Of a stretch of DNA of 17,743 bases, positions 5,892 through 13,347 are shown piece by piece. Location: positions 1 to 17,743 of the forward strand of contig JALSJL010000227.1 in the NCBI GenBank assembly GCA_026989405.1, written 5' to 3'. This stretch comes from Marinosulfonomonas sp. (lineage in GTDB: Bacteria; Pseudomonadota; Alphaproteobacteria; Rhodobacterales; Rhodobacteraceae). Below the pieces are notes generated by a model. That model did no database searches. It worked only from the letters and a program-made list of their open reading frames with translations, and was not told where the DNA came from. How positions within the stretch are numbered: the stretch's first letter is position 1; every line of letters begins with the position of its first letter. A program made the translations under genes and the position numbers.

Positions 5892-8303
5892 ATGAAAGAG
5901 ACGGCAAGGGTCGTGATCATCGGCGGTGGGATGATGGGCTGCGGGCTGGCCTACCACCTGGGCGACGCGGGCTGGGACGACGTGCTGCTGATCGAAAAGG
6001 GCGAGCTGACCTCGGGCTCGACATGGCACGCGGCGGGGCAATGCCCCAGCCTGATCGGCGACTATGCCATGGCGCAGGTGCATCATGCCTCGAACCTGCT
6101 CTATCCGCGGCTCGAGGAGCTGACCGGCCAGAACCCCGGCTGGCACGGCTGCGGCGGCATCCGCCTGGCGCTGAGCGAGGCCGAGGTGGACTGGTTCCAC
6201 CAGATGAAGGGCATCGCGCGCTCGGTCGGCTACCACATGGAGGTGATCGGCCCCGACGAGATCGCCCGGCATCACCCGTTTCTGAACACCGAGGGCGTTC
6301 TGGCCGGCGCGCTGACGCTGGACGACGGCCATGTGGACCCGGCAAGTGCCTGCAACGCGCTGGCGCGCGGGGCGCGCAACTTTGGCGTCTCGATCGTCAC
6401 GAAAACCCGGGTCACGGGGATCGAGCGCGCGCCGGGCGGCGAATGGCTGGTGCAGACCGATAGCGGCAATCTGCGCTGCGAGCATGTGGTGAACGCCGCC
6501 GGCTGCTATGCCGGCGAAGTGATGAAATGGGTCGGCGCGCGCGCCCCGATCACCAACATGCAGCACCAGTATATCGTGACCGAACCGATCCCCGAGATCG
6601 CCGCGCGCGCGGGCGAGCTGCCGGTGGTGCGCGACCCCTGGTGCTCGGGCTATCTGCGCCAGGAACAGAACGCCGGGCTGATCGGCATCTACGAAACCCC
6701 GGCGCGCGAAAGCTGGGAAGCGCGCGGCGGCGTGCCCGACTGGGACAGCGAAAGCGAGCTGTTCGATGCCGACATCGACCGCGTGGCGCCGTTTCTGGAA
6801 CGCGCCTTTGCGCGCATGCCGATCCTGGCCGAGGCCGGCCTCAAGCGGGTGATCAACGGCGCCATCCCGCACACGCCCGACGGCAACCCGCTGGTCGGGC
6901 GCGCGGCGGGCTTGGCGAATTTCTGGATGTGCTGCGGCTCGTCCATCGGCATCGCGCAGGGCGGCGGCGTCGGCAAATACCTGGCGCAGCAGATCATCCA
7001 TGGCGACGCCGAGATCAACATGCTGTCGCTCGACCCGCGCCGCTTTGGCCCTTATGCGGATGCGGATTACACCCGCGCCAAGTCGTTTCAGGACTACCAC
7101 CACATGTATGCCGCCCACATGCCCGGCGAGGAACGCCCGGCCGGCCGCCCTGCCCGCACCACCCCGCTTTACGAGGTGCTGAACGCCCGGGGCTGCATCC
7201 ATACCGAAGGCTTCGGCTGGGAGCGGCCCCGGTGGTTTTCACCGGACGGGCGCGCCGAAACGCCGGGCTTTCGGCGCAACGAAACCCATGCGGCGGTGGC
7301 CGAGGAATGCCGCGCGGTGCGCGAGCGCGTCGGGCTCATGGATCTTTCGAGTTTTGCCAAGTTCGACATCTCGGGGCGCGGGGCCGAGGCCTTTCTGAAC
7401 CGCCTCTACGCCAATCGCATGCCCGCCGAGGGGCGCATCGCGCTGGCGCACCGGCTGAGCGAAGCCGGGCGCATTCGCGGCGAAAGCACCGTCACGCGGC
7501 TGGCCGGCGGGCGGTTCTACCTGCTGTCGGGCGCGGCCTGGGAACTGCGCGACCTCGACGCCTTCGCGCGCGCGCGCCAGCCGAACGAAGATGTGACCAT
7601 CGCCAATGTCACCGACGCATTCGGCGTTCTGGTGCTGGCCGGCCCGCGGGCGCGCGAGGTGCTGGCGCCGCTGACCGGGGCCGGGTTGAGCAACGCGGCC
7701 TTCCCCTGGCTGAGCGCGCGCGAGATCACCGTGGCCGGCGTGCCCGTGCGGGCGCTGCGGGTGAACTACCTGGGCGCGCTCGGCTGGGAGTTGCACGCGC
7801 CGATGGAGCGGCTCGCCGAGCTTTACGCGGCGCTGTGGCAGGCCGGAGAAGCCCATGGCATCGCCGATTTCGGCCTGCTTGCGGTGAACGCGCTGCGCAT
7901 GGAAAAGGCCTACAAGGGCATGGGCACGGAACTGACGCCGGAGATCACGCCCGTCGAGGCCGACATCATGCGCTTTGTGAAGATGGACAAGGATTTCACC
8001 GACCGCGACGCGCTGGAACACCACGAGGCGATGGCGCTGCGCCTGGTTTACGGCGAGATCGACGCGCGAGGCGCCGATGTGCGCGGCGGCGAGCCGGTGC
8101 GCGCAAATGGCAGGGTCATGGGCGTGGCCACCTCGGGCGGCTACGGGCACCATGTGGGCAAGAGCCTGTTCTTTGCCTATGTGGCGCCGGAACACGCCGC
8201 GCCGGGCAGCACCTTCGAAATCGGCGTGCTGGACGACTGGCGGCCGGCAACGGTTCTGGCCGCGCCGGCGTTCGACCCGGAGAACGCGGCGCTGCGCGGT
8301 TGA
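5892..8303 (+). CDS. Dimethylglycine/sarcosine dehydrogenase-like FAD-GcvT flavoprotein
   Basis: An 803-aa two-part oxidoreductase that should demethylate an N-methyl amino acid with FAD and, in relatives, pass the one-carbon unit to tetrahydrofolate. Residues 7-20 form the FAD-binding VVIIGGGMMGCGLA. GSTWHAAG places His46 at the position that carries covalent FAD in mammalian DMGDH. Residues about 420-450 (RTTPLYEVLNARG...FGWERPRWF) are the FAO_M linker. The GcvT-type folate domain runs from about 460 to 700 (EKAYKGMG near 668), with the GcvT C-terminal barrel to the end. The conserved folate-site Asp of DMGDH appears to be Glu531 (GRIRGESTVTR), so substrate and one-carbon chemistry are uncertain. 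GGAGAG lies 5 nt before the ATG. There is no ETF, serine hydroxymethyltransferase or transporter partner nearby; it appears to be transcribed alone. Confidence 0.85.
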   Translation: MKETARVVIIGGGMMGCGLAYHLGDAGWDDVLLIEKGELTSGSTWHAAGQCPSLIGDYAMAQVHHASNLLYPRLEELTGQNPGWHGCGGIRLALSEAEVDWFHQMKGIARSVGYHMEVIGPDEIARHHPFLNTEGVLAGALTLDDGHVDPASACNALARGARNFGVSIVTKTRVTGIERAPGGEWLVQTDSGNLRCEHVVNAAGCYAGEVMKWVGARAPITNMQHQYIVTEPIPEIAARAGELPVVRDPWCSGYLRQEQNAGLIGIYETPARESWEARGGVPDWDSESELFDADIDRVAPFLERAFARMPILAEAGLKRVINGAIPHTPDGNPLVGRAAGLANFWMCCGSSIGIAQGGGVGKYLAQQIIHGDAEINMLSLDPRRFGPYADADYTRAKSFQDYHHMYAAHMPGEERPAGRPARTTPLYEVLNARGCIHTEGFGWERPRWFSPDGRAETPGFRRNETHAAVAEECRAVRERVGLMDLSSFAKFDISGRGAEAFLNRLYANRMPAEGRIALAHRLSEAGRIRGESTVTRLAGGRFYLLSGAAWELRDLDAFARARQPNEDVTIANVTDAFGVLVLAGPRAREVLAPLTGAGLSNAAFPWLSAREITVAGVPVRALRVNYLGALGWELHAPMERLAELYAALWQAGEAHGIADFGLLAVNALRMEKAYKGMGTELTPEITPVEADIMRFVKMDKDFTDRDALEHHEAMALRLVYGEIDARGADVRGGEPVRANGRVMGVATSGGYGHHVGKSLFFAYVAPEHAAPGSTFEIGVLDDWRPATVLAAPAFDPENAALRG

Positions 8304-8465
8304 GGCCGATTGCGAAGGGCTGCGCCTGCCTGCCCCCCGGCAGGCGCATTCGCGCCCGCCCAGGCAGGCGCAGCCCTCACCGCCTTTCGAAATCTGGCAT
8401 TCCTGCACCTTGCACTTGGCCGCGCGCCCTTTATGCTTGCATCAAACAACCGGGAAAATACCGCC
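8304..8465 (+). other. Intergenic region with competing hairpins between the flavoprotein and tupB
   Basis: A perfect 17-bp inverted repeat (arms 8316-8332 and 8361-8377, 28-nt loop) begins 13 nt after the stop codon. Its left arm contains GCGCCTGCC (8322-8330), which can instead pair with GGCAGGCGC at 8339-8347; the second GGCAGGCGC copy is at 8363-8371. The two folds exclude each other. No U-tract follows. The simplest reading is a terminator for the flavoprotein gene; an attenuator for tupBCA is possible. It does not resemble the multi-stem Moco/Tuco riboswitch as I remember it. Confidence 0.6.
8410..8437 (+). promoter_or_regulatory. Possible promoter of the tup operon
   Basis: TTGCAC (8410-8415) and TATGCT (8432-8437) are 16 nt apart, 28 nt before the tupB ATG. 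The -10 box matches at 4 of 6 positions and the -35 box only at its first three bases. If it is used, the ATG at 8433 falls in the -10 box and cannot be the tupB start. Confidence 0.33.
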
Positions 8466-9170
8466 ATGGACAGCATCTTTCAGGGTCTCGGCCAGGCCGT
8501 CCGGCTGATCTTCACGCTCGACCCCGACCTTTACGAGATCATCGCCATGTCGCTGCGGGTCACGCTGAGCGCGGTTGCCATTGCCTCGCTCATCGGCCTG
8601 CCACTGGGGGCGTGGCTGGCGGTCAACCGCTTTCGCCACCGCCGCGCGACCATCGCCGTGCTGAACGCGCTGATGGGGCTGCCGCCGGTGGTGGTCGGGC
8701 TGTTCGTCTACCTGCTCCTGTCGCGCTCGGGCCCGTTCGGCGTGCTCGGGCTGCTGTTCACCCCGACGGCGATGATCATCGCCCAGGTGATCATCATCAC
8801 GCCGCTGATCGCCTCGATTGCGCATCAGGCGATCCGCGACCTGTGGGCCGAATACCACGACCTGCTGATCTCGATGAACGCGACCCGTGGCCAGCGCATC
8901 CGCTCGCTTCTGTGGGACGGGCGCCGGGCGCTTCTGACGGCGATGCTGGCGGGCTTTGGCCGGGCGATTGGCGAGGTCGGGGCGATCATGATCGTGGGCG
9001 GTTCGATCGAGCATTCCACGCGGGTGCTGACCACGGCGATCGCGCTTGAAACCAGCAAGGGCAACCTCGAATTCGCGCTGGGGCTCGGGGTTGTGCTGAT
9101 CGCCCTGGCGGTGGCAGTGAACCTGCTGATCCACACCCTGAGCGGCACCGAGCGCGCGCCCGCCTGGTAA
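8466..9170 (+). CDS. tupB: Tungstate ABC transporter permease TupB
   Basis: A 234-aa inner-membrane permease with about five hydrophobic helices. The EAA-type cytoplasmic loop is near ALLTAMLAGFGRAIGEVGA, followed by IMIVGGSIEHSTRVLTTAIA and ALETSKGNLEFALGLGVVL, stretches characteristic of TupB/WtpB-type tungstate permeases. I chose the ATG at 8466 (MDSIFQGLGQ), which matches family N-termini. The frame is open upstream to 8310 but crosses the hairpin region, and its Pro/Ala-rich translation is unlikely. The ribosome-binding site is weak (CGGGAAAA). It is the first gene of tupB-tupC-tupA, an unusual order since tupA often comes first. Specificity for tungstate rather than molybdate is inferred from the TupA type of the binding protein. 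Confidence 0.86.
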   Translation: MDSIFQGLGQAVRLIFTLDPDLYEIIAMSLRVTLSAVAIASLIGLPLGAWLAVNRFRHRRATIAVLNALMGLPPVVVGLFVYLLLSRSGPFGVLGLLFTPTAMIIAQVIIITPLIASIAHQAIRDLWAEYHDLLISMNATRGQRIRSLLWDGRRALLTAMLAGFGRAIGEVGAIMIVGGSIEHSTRVLTTAIALETSKGNLEFALGLGVVLIALAVAVNLLIHTLSGTERAPAW

Positions 9171-9362
9171 GGCGATTCGCCCGCGCCGGCCGGGCCTTGC
9201 GGACATTTTGTCGGCCCGGGGCCGCGCGGCCGGTTGCCGGATGGACAGATTGACCGGACCGGACCGGCGCGGAGCCCTCCCGGCGCCCTGCCCGCAATTT
9301 CCTCTGGAAATCTGCGCACTTGCAGGCAAGATGAGCGCAACAGACCAGATCGGACACCGCAG
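9171..9362 (+). other. tupB-tupC spacer with bulged hairpin and mini-ORF
   Basis: This 192-nt gap is large for an ABC operon. CCGGGCC (9190-9196) pairs with GGCCCGG (9213-9219). Inside that, GACA (9202-9205) pairs with TGTC (9209-9212) around a TTT loop, leaving a 5-nt bulge. An 11-codon frame (MSATDQIGHRS, 9331-9366) ends in a TGA that overlaps the proposed TTG start of tupC. The hairpin is plain in the sequence; translation of the mini-ORF is only a possibility. Confidence 0.4.
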
Positions 9363-10139
9363 TTGAGCACATTGACAGGCATCCTTGGCGCAACCGACGC
9401 CCCGGCCGGGCTACGAGAAGACTCGGCGCGCCCGCTGTTGCCGCTGCGCCTGGAGGGCGCGGTTGCACAGGTGCGCGGCCGGGTTCTGGTGGGTCCGGTG
9501 GACCTGACGATCACGCGCACCGGCGTGACCATCGTCATGGGGCCGAACGGCTCGGGCAAGACGACGCTGTTGCGCCTGATGCACGGGCTGCAGCGGCTGA
9601 GCGCGGGCACGATCCGCTGGAATGTCCCGGATGACGTAGCGCGCGAGCGGCAGGCCTATGTGTTCCAGGCGCCGATCATGATGCGGCGCAGCGTGCTCGA
9701 CAACATCGCCTACCCGCTGATCCTGCACGGCGTGGCCCGGCGCGAGGCGCGCGCGCGTGCCGCCGACTGGGCCGAGCGCGTCGGGCTGGGCGCGGCGCTG
9801 CAGCGTGGTGCGCCGGTGCTTTCGGGCGGCGAAAAGCAGAAACTGGCGCTGGCGCGCGCCCTGATCCGGCGCCCCGAGATCCTGTTCCTGGACGAGCCCT
9901 GCGCCAACCTTGACGGGCGCGCCATGCGCGAGATCGAAGCGATCCTGCTGGATGCCCGCGCCGCCGGCACACGCATCGTGATGGCCACCCATGACATGGG
10001 CCAGGCGCGCCGGCTGGCCAGCGAAGTCGTGTTCCTGTATGGCGGCAAGGTGCATGAAAGCGCCGAAGCGGGGGCGTTTTTCGAGGCCCCCGGAACGCCC
10101 GAAGCCGAAGCCTTCATCAACGGGGAGATCGTGGAATGA
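9363..10139 (+). CDS. tupC: Tungstate ABC transporter ATP-binding protein TupC
   Basis: The ATPase subunit of the tungstate importer, 258 aa from the TTG at 9363. Motifs in order: Walker A GPNGSGKT, Q-loop in YVFQAPIMM, signature LSGGEKQKLALARAL, Walker B EILFLDEPCANLD, and H-loop ATHD. The start is uncertain: no in-frame ATG precedes the Walker A region. TTG at 9363 and 9372 are the reasonable choices from the length of relatives, and 9363 has a weak GGA 6-8 nt upstream. The frame is open back to 9234, but that part is not ABC-like. The 3' end overlaps the tupA start by 4 nt (ATGA), which couples the two genes. Confidence 0.87.
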   Translation: MSTLTGILGATDAPAGLREDSARPLLPLRLEGAVAQVRGRVLVGPVDLTITRTGVTIVMGPNGSGKTTLLRLMHGLQRLSAGTIRWNVPDDVARERQAYVFQAPIMMRRSVLDNIAYPLILHGVARREARARAADWAERVGLGAALQRGAPVLSGGEKQKLALARALIRRPEILFLDEPCANLDGRAMREIEAILLDARAAGTRIVMATHDMGQARRLASEVVFLYGGKVHESAEAGAFFEAPGTPEAEAFINGEIVE

Positions 10140-10945
10140 CGCGCAGGCTTGTGCTGCTTCTGGCGGTCGTGTTCGCGGGTATCGTCGCAGCTTCGGCGCG
10201 GGCCGAGCCGATCAGGGTGGCGGTGACGACCTCGTTTCAGAACTCGGGTCTGGCCGATGTGCTGCTGCCTGAAATCAAGGCCGATACCGGCCTTGATGTG
10301 CAGCTCATCGTGGTTGGCACCGGTCAGGCGCTGCGGCTGGGCGCGGCGGGCGATGTGGACGCGGTTCTGGTGCACGCGCGCGCCGCCGAAGAGGCGTTTC
10401 TTGCGCAGGGCCACGGGCTGCACCGGCGCGAGATCATGTATAACGACTTCGTGCTGATCGGGCCGGCGGGCGACCCGGCCGGCATTGCCGGGGCCGAAAC
10501 CGCGGCGCAGGCGTTGCAGCGCATTGCCGCCGCGCAGGTGCCCTTTGTCAGCCGGGGCGATGACAGCGGCACCCACAAGAAGGAACTGGCGCTGTGGAAC
10601 GCAGCCGGGCTCGCGCCGACGGGCGGCTGGTATCGCCCGGTCGGGGCCGGCATGGGGGCGACGCTGAACACCGCGAGCGCGATGGAGGCCTATGTGATGG
10701 CCGACCGGGCCAGCTGGCTGAATTTCGGCAACAAGGGCGGGCTGGCGCTGCTGTTTTCGGGCGACCCGGCGCTGTTCAACCAGTATGCCTTCATCCCGGT
10801 GAACCCCGACAAGCATCCGCATGTGCGCGCTGATCTGGCCTTGAAGCTGGAGCACTGGCTGGCCTCGGATCGTGCGCGGGAACTGATTGACGGCTACAGG
10901 GTGAATGGTGAAAAGCTGTTTACATTCAATGCGAAACAGCCATGA
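10136..10945 (+). CDS. tupA: Tungstate-binding periplasmic protein TupA
   Basis: A 269-aa secreted substrate-binding protein, the periplasmic receptor of the tungstate importer. It has a Sec signal (MTRRLVLLLAVVFAG...ASARA|E, cleavage near residue 23). The first ligand loop is TTSFQNSG (31-38), then VVGTGQAL (59-66) and SRGDDSGTHKKE (139-150), where Arg140 is the likely oxyanion ligand. The type II fold has lobe 1 built from the N-terminus plus the C-terminal segment (about 210-269, ending VNGEKLFTFN), and lobe 2 from the middle. These TupA hallmarks distinguish it from ModA. Its start overlaps tupC. The C-terminal and N-terminal parts resemble the cytochrome encoded at 13611-14420. Confidence 0.9.
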   Translation: MTRRLVLLLAVVFAGIVAASARAEPIRVAVTTSFQNSGLADVLLPEIKADTGLDVQLIVVGTGQALRLGAAGDVDAVLVHARAAEEAFLAQGHGLHRREIMYNDFVLIGPAGDPAGIAGAETAAQALQRIAAAQVPFVSRGDDSGTHKKELALWNAAGLAPTGGWYRPVGAGMGATLNTASAMEAYVMADRASWLNFGNKGGLALLFSGDPALFNQYAFIPVNPDKHPHVRADLALKLEHWLASDRARELIDGYRVNGEKLFTFNAKQP

Positions 10946-11036
10946 GCGCATGTAACGGACGCGCTCGGCGCTTCCTGTCGTTCGCTTCTCGCTCCAGCGC
11001 GGAACGGCCGACAGGGCGTGACAAGCGCTACTTGTC
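10946..11036. terminator. Possible bidirectional terminator between tupA and DUF6505
   Basis: Two dyads lie in the convergent gap. CCTGTCG (10974-10980) pairs with CGACAGG (11009-11015). GACAAG (11020-11025) pairs with CTTGTC (11031-11036) around CGCTA, and this second one spans the DUF6505 stop codon. Neither has a T-tract, so strength is doubtful. Confidence 0.35.
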
Positions 11037-11507
11037 GGGCACCGCGTGCACCGCGATCTGGTCAAGGCGTGCGTCCTGCGGGCTGATCACCCGGAACTCT
11101 TCGCGCACGCCGCCATCGGTCAGACTGCGGGTCACGGTCAGCAGCGTGTTGTCGTCCTGCCCCTCGCACAGTTCGCGCATGTGGCCGATTTCCTCAAGCG
11201 CCACTGCGCGAGCCGCATCGATGTCCGGCGCGCCGTAGACCGAAACGAAATGCTGCGCCAGCCCGTCCGCCAGCGCGTCGTGTTCCGCAGGCTCGATGCG
11301 CGCCACGGCGACGAAAGTCACCCGCCCGAAGGTCTCAAGCCCCAGCCAGCCGTTGGCAAAGGCCTGGCGTGCCTTGCCGACAAGATCGCCCTCGGTCCAG
11401 TCCGAAAACTCGAACCCGCCACTGATCGCCCATTCGCCGGTGCGCGCCGGGGCATGAAAGACCTGCATGTCGCTTTCGTCAAGATGAATAGCGCGGGCTA
11501 ACTTCAT
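11028..11507 (-). CDS. DUF6505 family protein
   Basis: A 159-aa soluble acidic protein with no signal peptide, membrane segment or recognisable catalytic motif. It begins MKLARAIHLDESDMQVFHAP, continues GEWAISGGFEFSDWTEGDL and has RQAFANGWLGLETFG near residues 47-61. I recognise this as the DUF6505 family of alphaproteobacteria, whose function I do not know. It is the last gene of the DUF6494-Mrp-ligase-like-DUF6505 operon, overlapping the preceding gene by 4 nt (ATGA). That tight coupling suggests it acts with the ligase-like protein. A small hairpin crosses its stop codon. Confidence 0.75.
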   Translation of the reverse strand: MKLARAIHLDESDMQVFHAPARTGEWAISGGFEFSDWTEGDLVGKARQAFANGWLGLETFGRVTFVAVARIEPAEHDALADGLAQHFVSVYGAPDIDAARAVALEEIGHMRELCEGQDDNTLLTVTRSLTDGGVREEFRVISPQDARLDQIAVHAVPDK

Positions 11508-12256
11508 GTTTTCACTCCGTTTTCAAGCAAATCCGTGAGGGGGACAACATGGCTTTCGCTGTCGTTGCGGATTAACATGCCGAACTCTTCGTCGACGCCC
11601 AGAAAACGGCCCGAAAATGTCTTGCCCGACAGATCGCGCGTGACGTCCTGTCCGATTTCCTCGACCAGCCCGCGCCACTCGGCATGCAGCGGCTTGGGGC
11701 CGTCGCTCTCCAGACGGTTGATCCACACCAATGTGTGCCGCACCCAGGCTTCCAGAAGTCGCGCAGCATCGACAGCGCCGCAGCCCTCAAGGTAAAGGCT
11801 GGTCTGATCGGGCGAATAGCCCGGATCGAGCCCCTCCTCCGGGCGCAGGTTCAGGTCGACCCCGACCACCAGCCAATCAGGCACGGTGTCGGGATCATCG
11901 CCCGATGCCGCCATCCGCAGCCGGCCGCAGAGGGCGCCATTGACCCGGATGATCCCGTCCCATGTCAGGTGCACGGCCACCTCGGGCGGCGCCAGCGCGC
12001 CGAGCGCGTTCTGGAACCCGACGCCACACAGCGGCAGCATGGCGACGGCCTTGCGCAGAGCGACTTCCGGCGCAAAGACAATGGCCGCGCGCAACCGGCT
12101 GGCCGAGATGTTGTAGGGCACCAGCCCGGCATCGCAGCCAAGAGCCGCCTGGGCGCAGGCGGTCGCGAAAGGATCGGTGGCGCCGGAAAGCTCATGGGCC
12201 TGAAAAAGCGGCGCCAGAGAAACCGGGCACGGGGCGTCGAACAGATCATCCGCCAT
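11504..12256 (-). CDS. Biotin/lipoate-ligase-fold protein with degenerate active site
   Basis: A 250-aa cytosolic protein. I place it in the BPL_LplA_LipB superfamily with a C-terminal DUF4444-like domain (about 195-250, LSGKTFSGRFLGVDEEFGML). Start ATG 12256 shares one base with the Mrp stop (TGATG). The frame is open further upstream inside mrp, but that Arg-rich translation is not plausible. True ligases have a GRGRxGR loop, KWPND and a catalytic Lys in KLAGIL. Here the matching stretch is TWDGIIRVNGALCGRLRMA: both lysines are lost, and there is no GRGRxGR loop (only SASRLRAAIV). It may bind a cofactor or acyl group without making the adenylate, or may use different chemistry. It is translationally coupled to Mrp upstream and DUF6505 downstream. 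Confidence 0.72.
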   Translation of the reverse strand: MADDLFDAPCPVSLAPLFQAHELSGATDPFATACAQAALGCDAGLVPYNISASRLRAAIVFAPEVALRKAVAMLPLCGVGFQNALGALAPPEVAVHLTWDGIIRVNGALCGRLRMAASGDDPDTVPDWLVVGVDLNLRPEEGLDPGYSPDQTSLYLEGCGAVDAARLLEAWVRHTLVWINRLESDGPKPLHAEWRGLVEEIGQDVTRDLSGKTFSGRFLGVDEEFGMLIRNDSESHVVPLTDLLENGVKT

Positions 12257-13320
12257 CAGCCGTTCCCCGCCTCGATCAGGCGCCGGGCCAGCGCGCGGAA
12301 CGCCTGCGCATGGGCCGAGTTCGGATCGCTCACGACAATCGGCGCGCCGCCGTCGCTGGCGATTCGGATATCCATCGACAGCGGCAGTTCGGCAAGCAGC
12401 GGCACGCCGATCCTCTCCGCTTCGGCCGCCGCGCCGCCGTGGCCGAACGTGTGTTCCTCGTGGCCGCAATTGGAGCAGATATGGGTCGACATGTTTTCAA
12501 TCATCCCCAGGATCGGCACCTCGAGCTTGTTGAACATGTCGATGCCCTTGCGCGCGTCCAGCAATGCAATGTCCTGCGGGGTCGACACGATGATCGCGCC
12601 GGTCAGTTCGGCCTTTTGCGCCAGGGTCATCTGCACATCGCCCGTGCCCGGCGGCAGGTCGACGAGCAGAACGTCAAGCGCGCCCCATTGGACCTGCCCC
12701 AGCATCTGTTGCAGCGCCCCCATCAGCATCGGGCCGCGCCAGACCACGGCTTCTTCCTCGCGCAGCATCAGGCCGACCGACATCAACGTGACCCCGTGAT
12801 TGCGCAGCGGCAGGATGGTTTTCCCGTCGGGCGAGGCCGGGTGGCCGCTGACCCCGAGCATGCGCGGCTGGCTGGGGCCGAATACGTCGGCGTCGAGCAG
12901 CCCCACGCGGCGCCCTTCGGCCGCCAGCGCCACGGCCAGATTGGACGACACCGTGGACTTGCCAACCCCGCCCTTGCCCGACGCGATGGCGATGATGCGG
13001 TCGATACCGGGGATTTTCTGCGCCCCCTTCGGCTCGGCGCTGCGCGCCTTGAGGTCCGGCGGCGGCGCGTTCGCGCTGTGGGCGGTCAGCACGACCGAGA
13101 CCTGGTCAACCCCGTCCACCGCCGCGACCGCCGCCTCGGCCGCCGCGCGCACCGGCTCCATCTTCGGGGCATCTCCCGGGGCGATCTCCAGCACGAAGCG
13201 CACATTGGCGCCCTCGATCATCAGGGCACGCACCATCCCGGCACTGACCAGATCAGCGCCGCTCCTGGGGTCGTCCACGCGCCGAAGCGCCGCCAGAACC
13301 GCGTCTCTCTGCACGGTCAT
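12256..13320 (-). CDS. apbC: Mrp/ApbC-type Fe-S cluster carrier P-loop ATPase
   Basis: A 354-aa cytosolic protein of the Mrp/NBP35 family, which holds and transfers [4Fe-4S] clusters to apo-enzymes. The N-terminal MIP18/DUF59-like domain is about residues 1-85. The deviant Walker A SGKGGVGKST is at 114-123, the Walker B-like LLDADVFGPSQPRMLG near 141-156 and DLPPGTGDVQ at 221-230. The bridging-cluster CxxC is Cys282-Cys285 in ICSNCGHEE. Length is typical. The gene lies 27 nt after DUF6494 and shares one base with the ligase-like gene. Next to a polyferredoxin and formate dehydrogenase accessory genes, it probably loads Fe-S clusters into that system, although it may also be the cell's general ApbC. 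GGAG lies 10 nt before the ATG, with an ATGTAA in between. Confidence 0.9.
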   Translation of the reverse strand: MTVQRDAVLAALRRVDDPRSGADLVSAGMVRALMIEGANVRFVLEIAPGDAPKMEPVRAAAEAAVAAVDGVDQVSVVLTAHSANAPPPDLKARSAEPKGAQKIPGIDRIIAIASGKGGVGKSTVSSNLAVALAAEGRRVGLLDADVFGPSQPRMLGVSGHPASPDGKTILPLRNHGVTLMSVGLMLREEEAVVWRGPMLMGALQQMLGQVQWGALDVLLVDLPPGTGDVQMTLAQKAELTGAIIVSTPQDIALLDARKGIDMFNKLEVPILGMIENMSTHICSNCGHEEHTFGHGGAAAEAERIGVPLLAELPLSMDIRIASDGGAPIVVSDPNSAHAQAFRALARRLIEAGNG

Positions 13321-13347
13321 GTTACATGAACTCCGGAGGCCAACCGT

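Noticed and set aside
5823..7202. 459-codon minus-strand frame opposite the FAD flavoprotein
   Set aside because: It shows no start context or domain motifs, and the plus strand encodes the GxGxxG and GSTWHAAG motifs.
8304..8465. Moco/Tuco riboswitch before tupB
   Set aside because: The context would suit one, but only simple nested hairpins are visible, without the multi-helix junction I remember. An Rfam search would settle it.
6527..9049. 840-codon plus-strand frame overlapping the flavoprotein and tupB in another frame
   Set aside because: It crosses a stop-start boundary of two well-supported genes and is low-complexity Arg/Ala/Gly, the product of a GC-rich codon frame.
10136..10945. 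Molybdate-binding ModA instead of TupA
   Set aside because: TTSFQNSG, VVGTGQAL and SRGDDSGTHKKE are TupA hallmarks, and the permease and ATPase also match Tup proteins.
11962..13329. 455-codon plus-strand frame opposite mrp and the ligase-like gene
   Set aside because: It is Arg- and His-rich and motif-free; Walker A and CxxC are on the minus strand.
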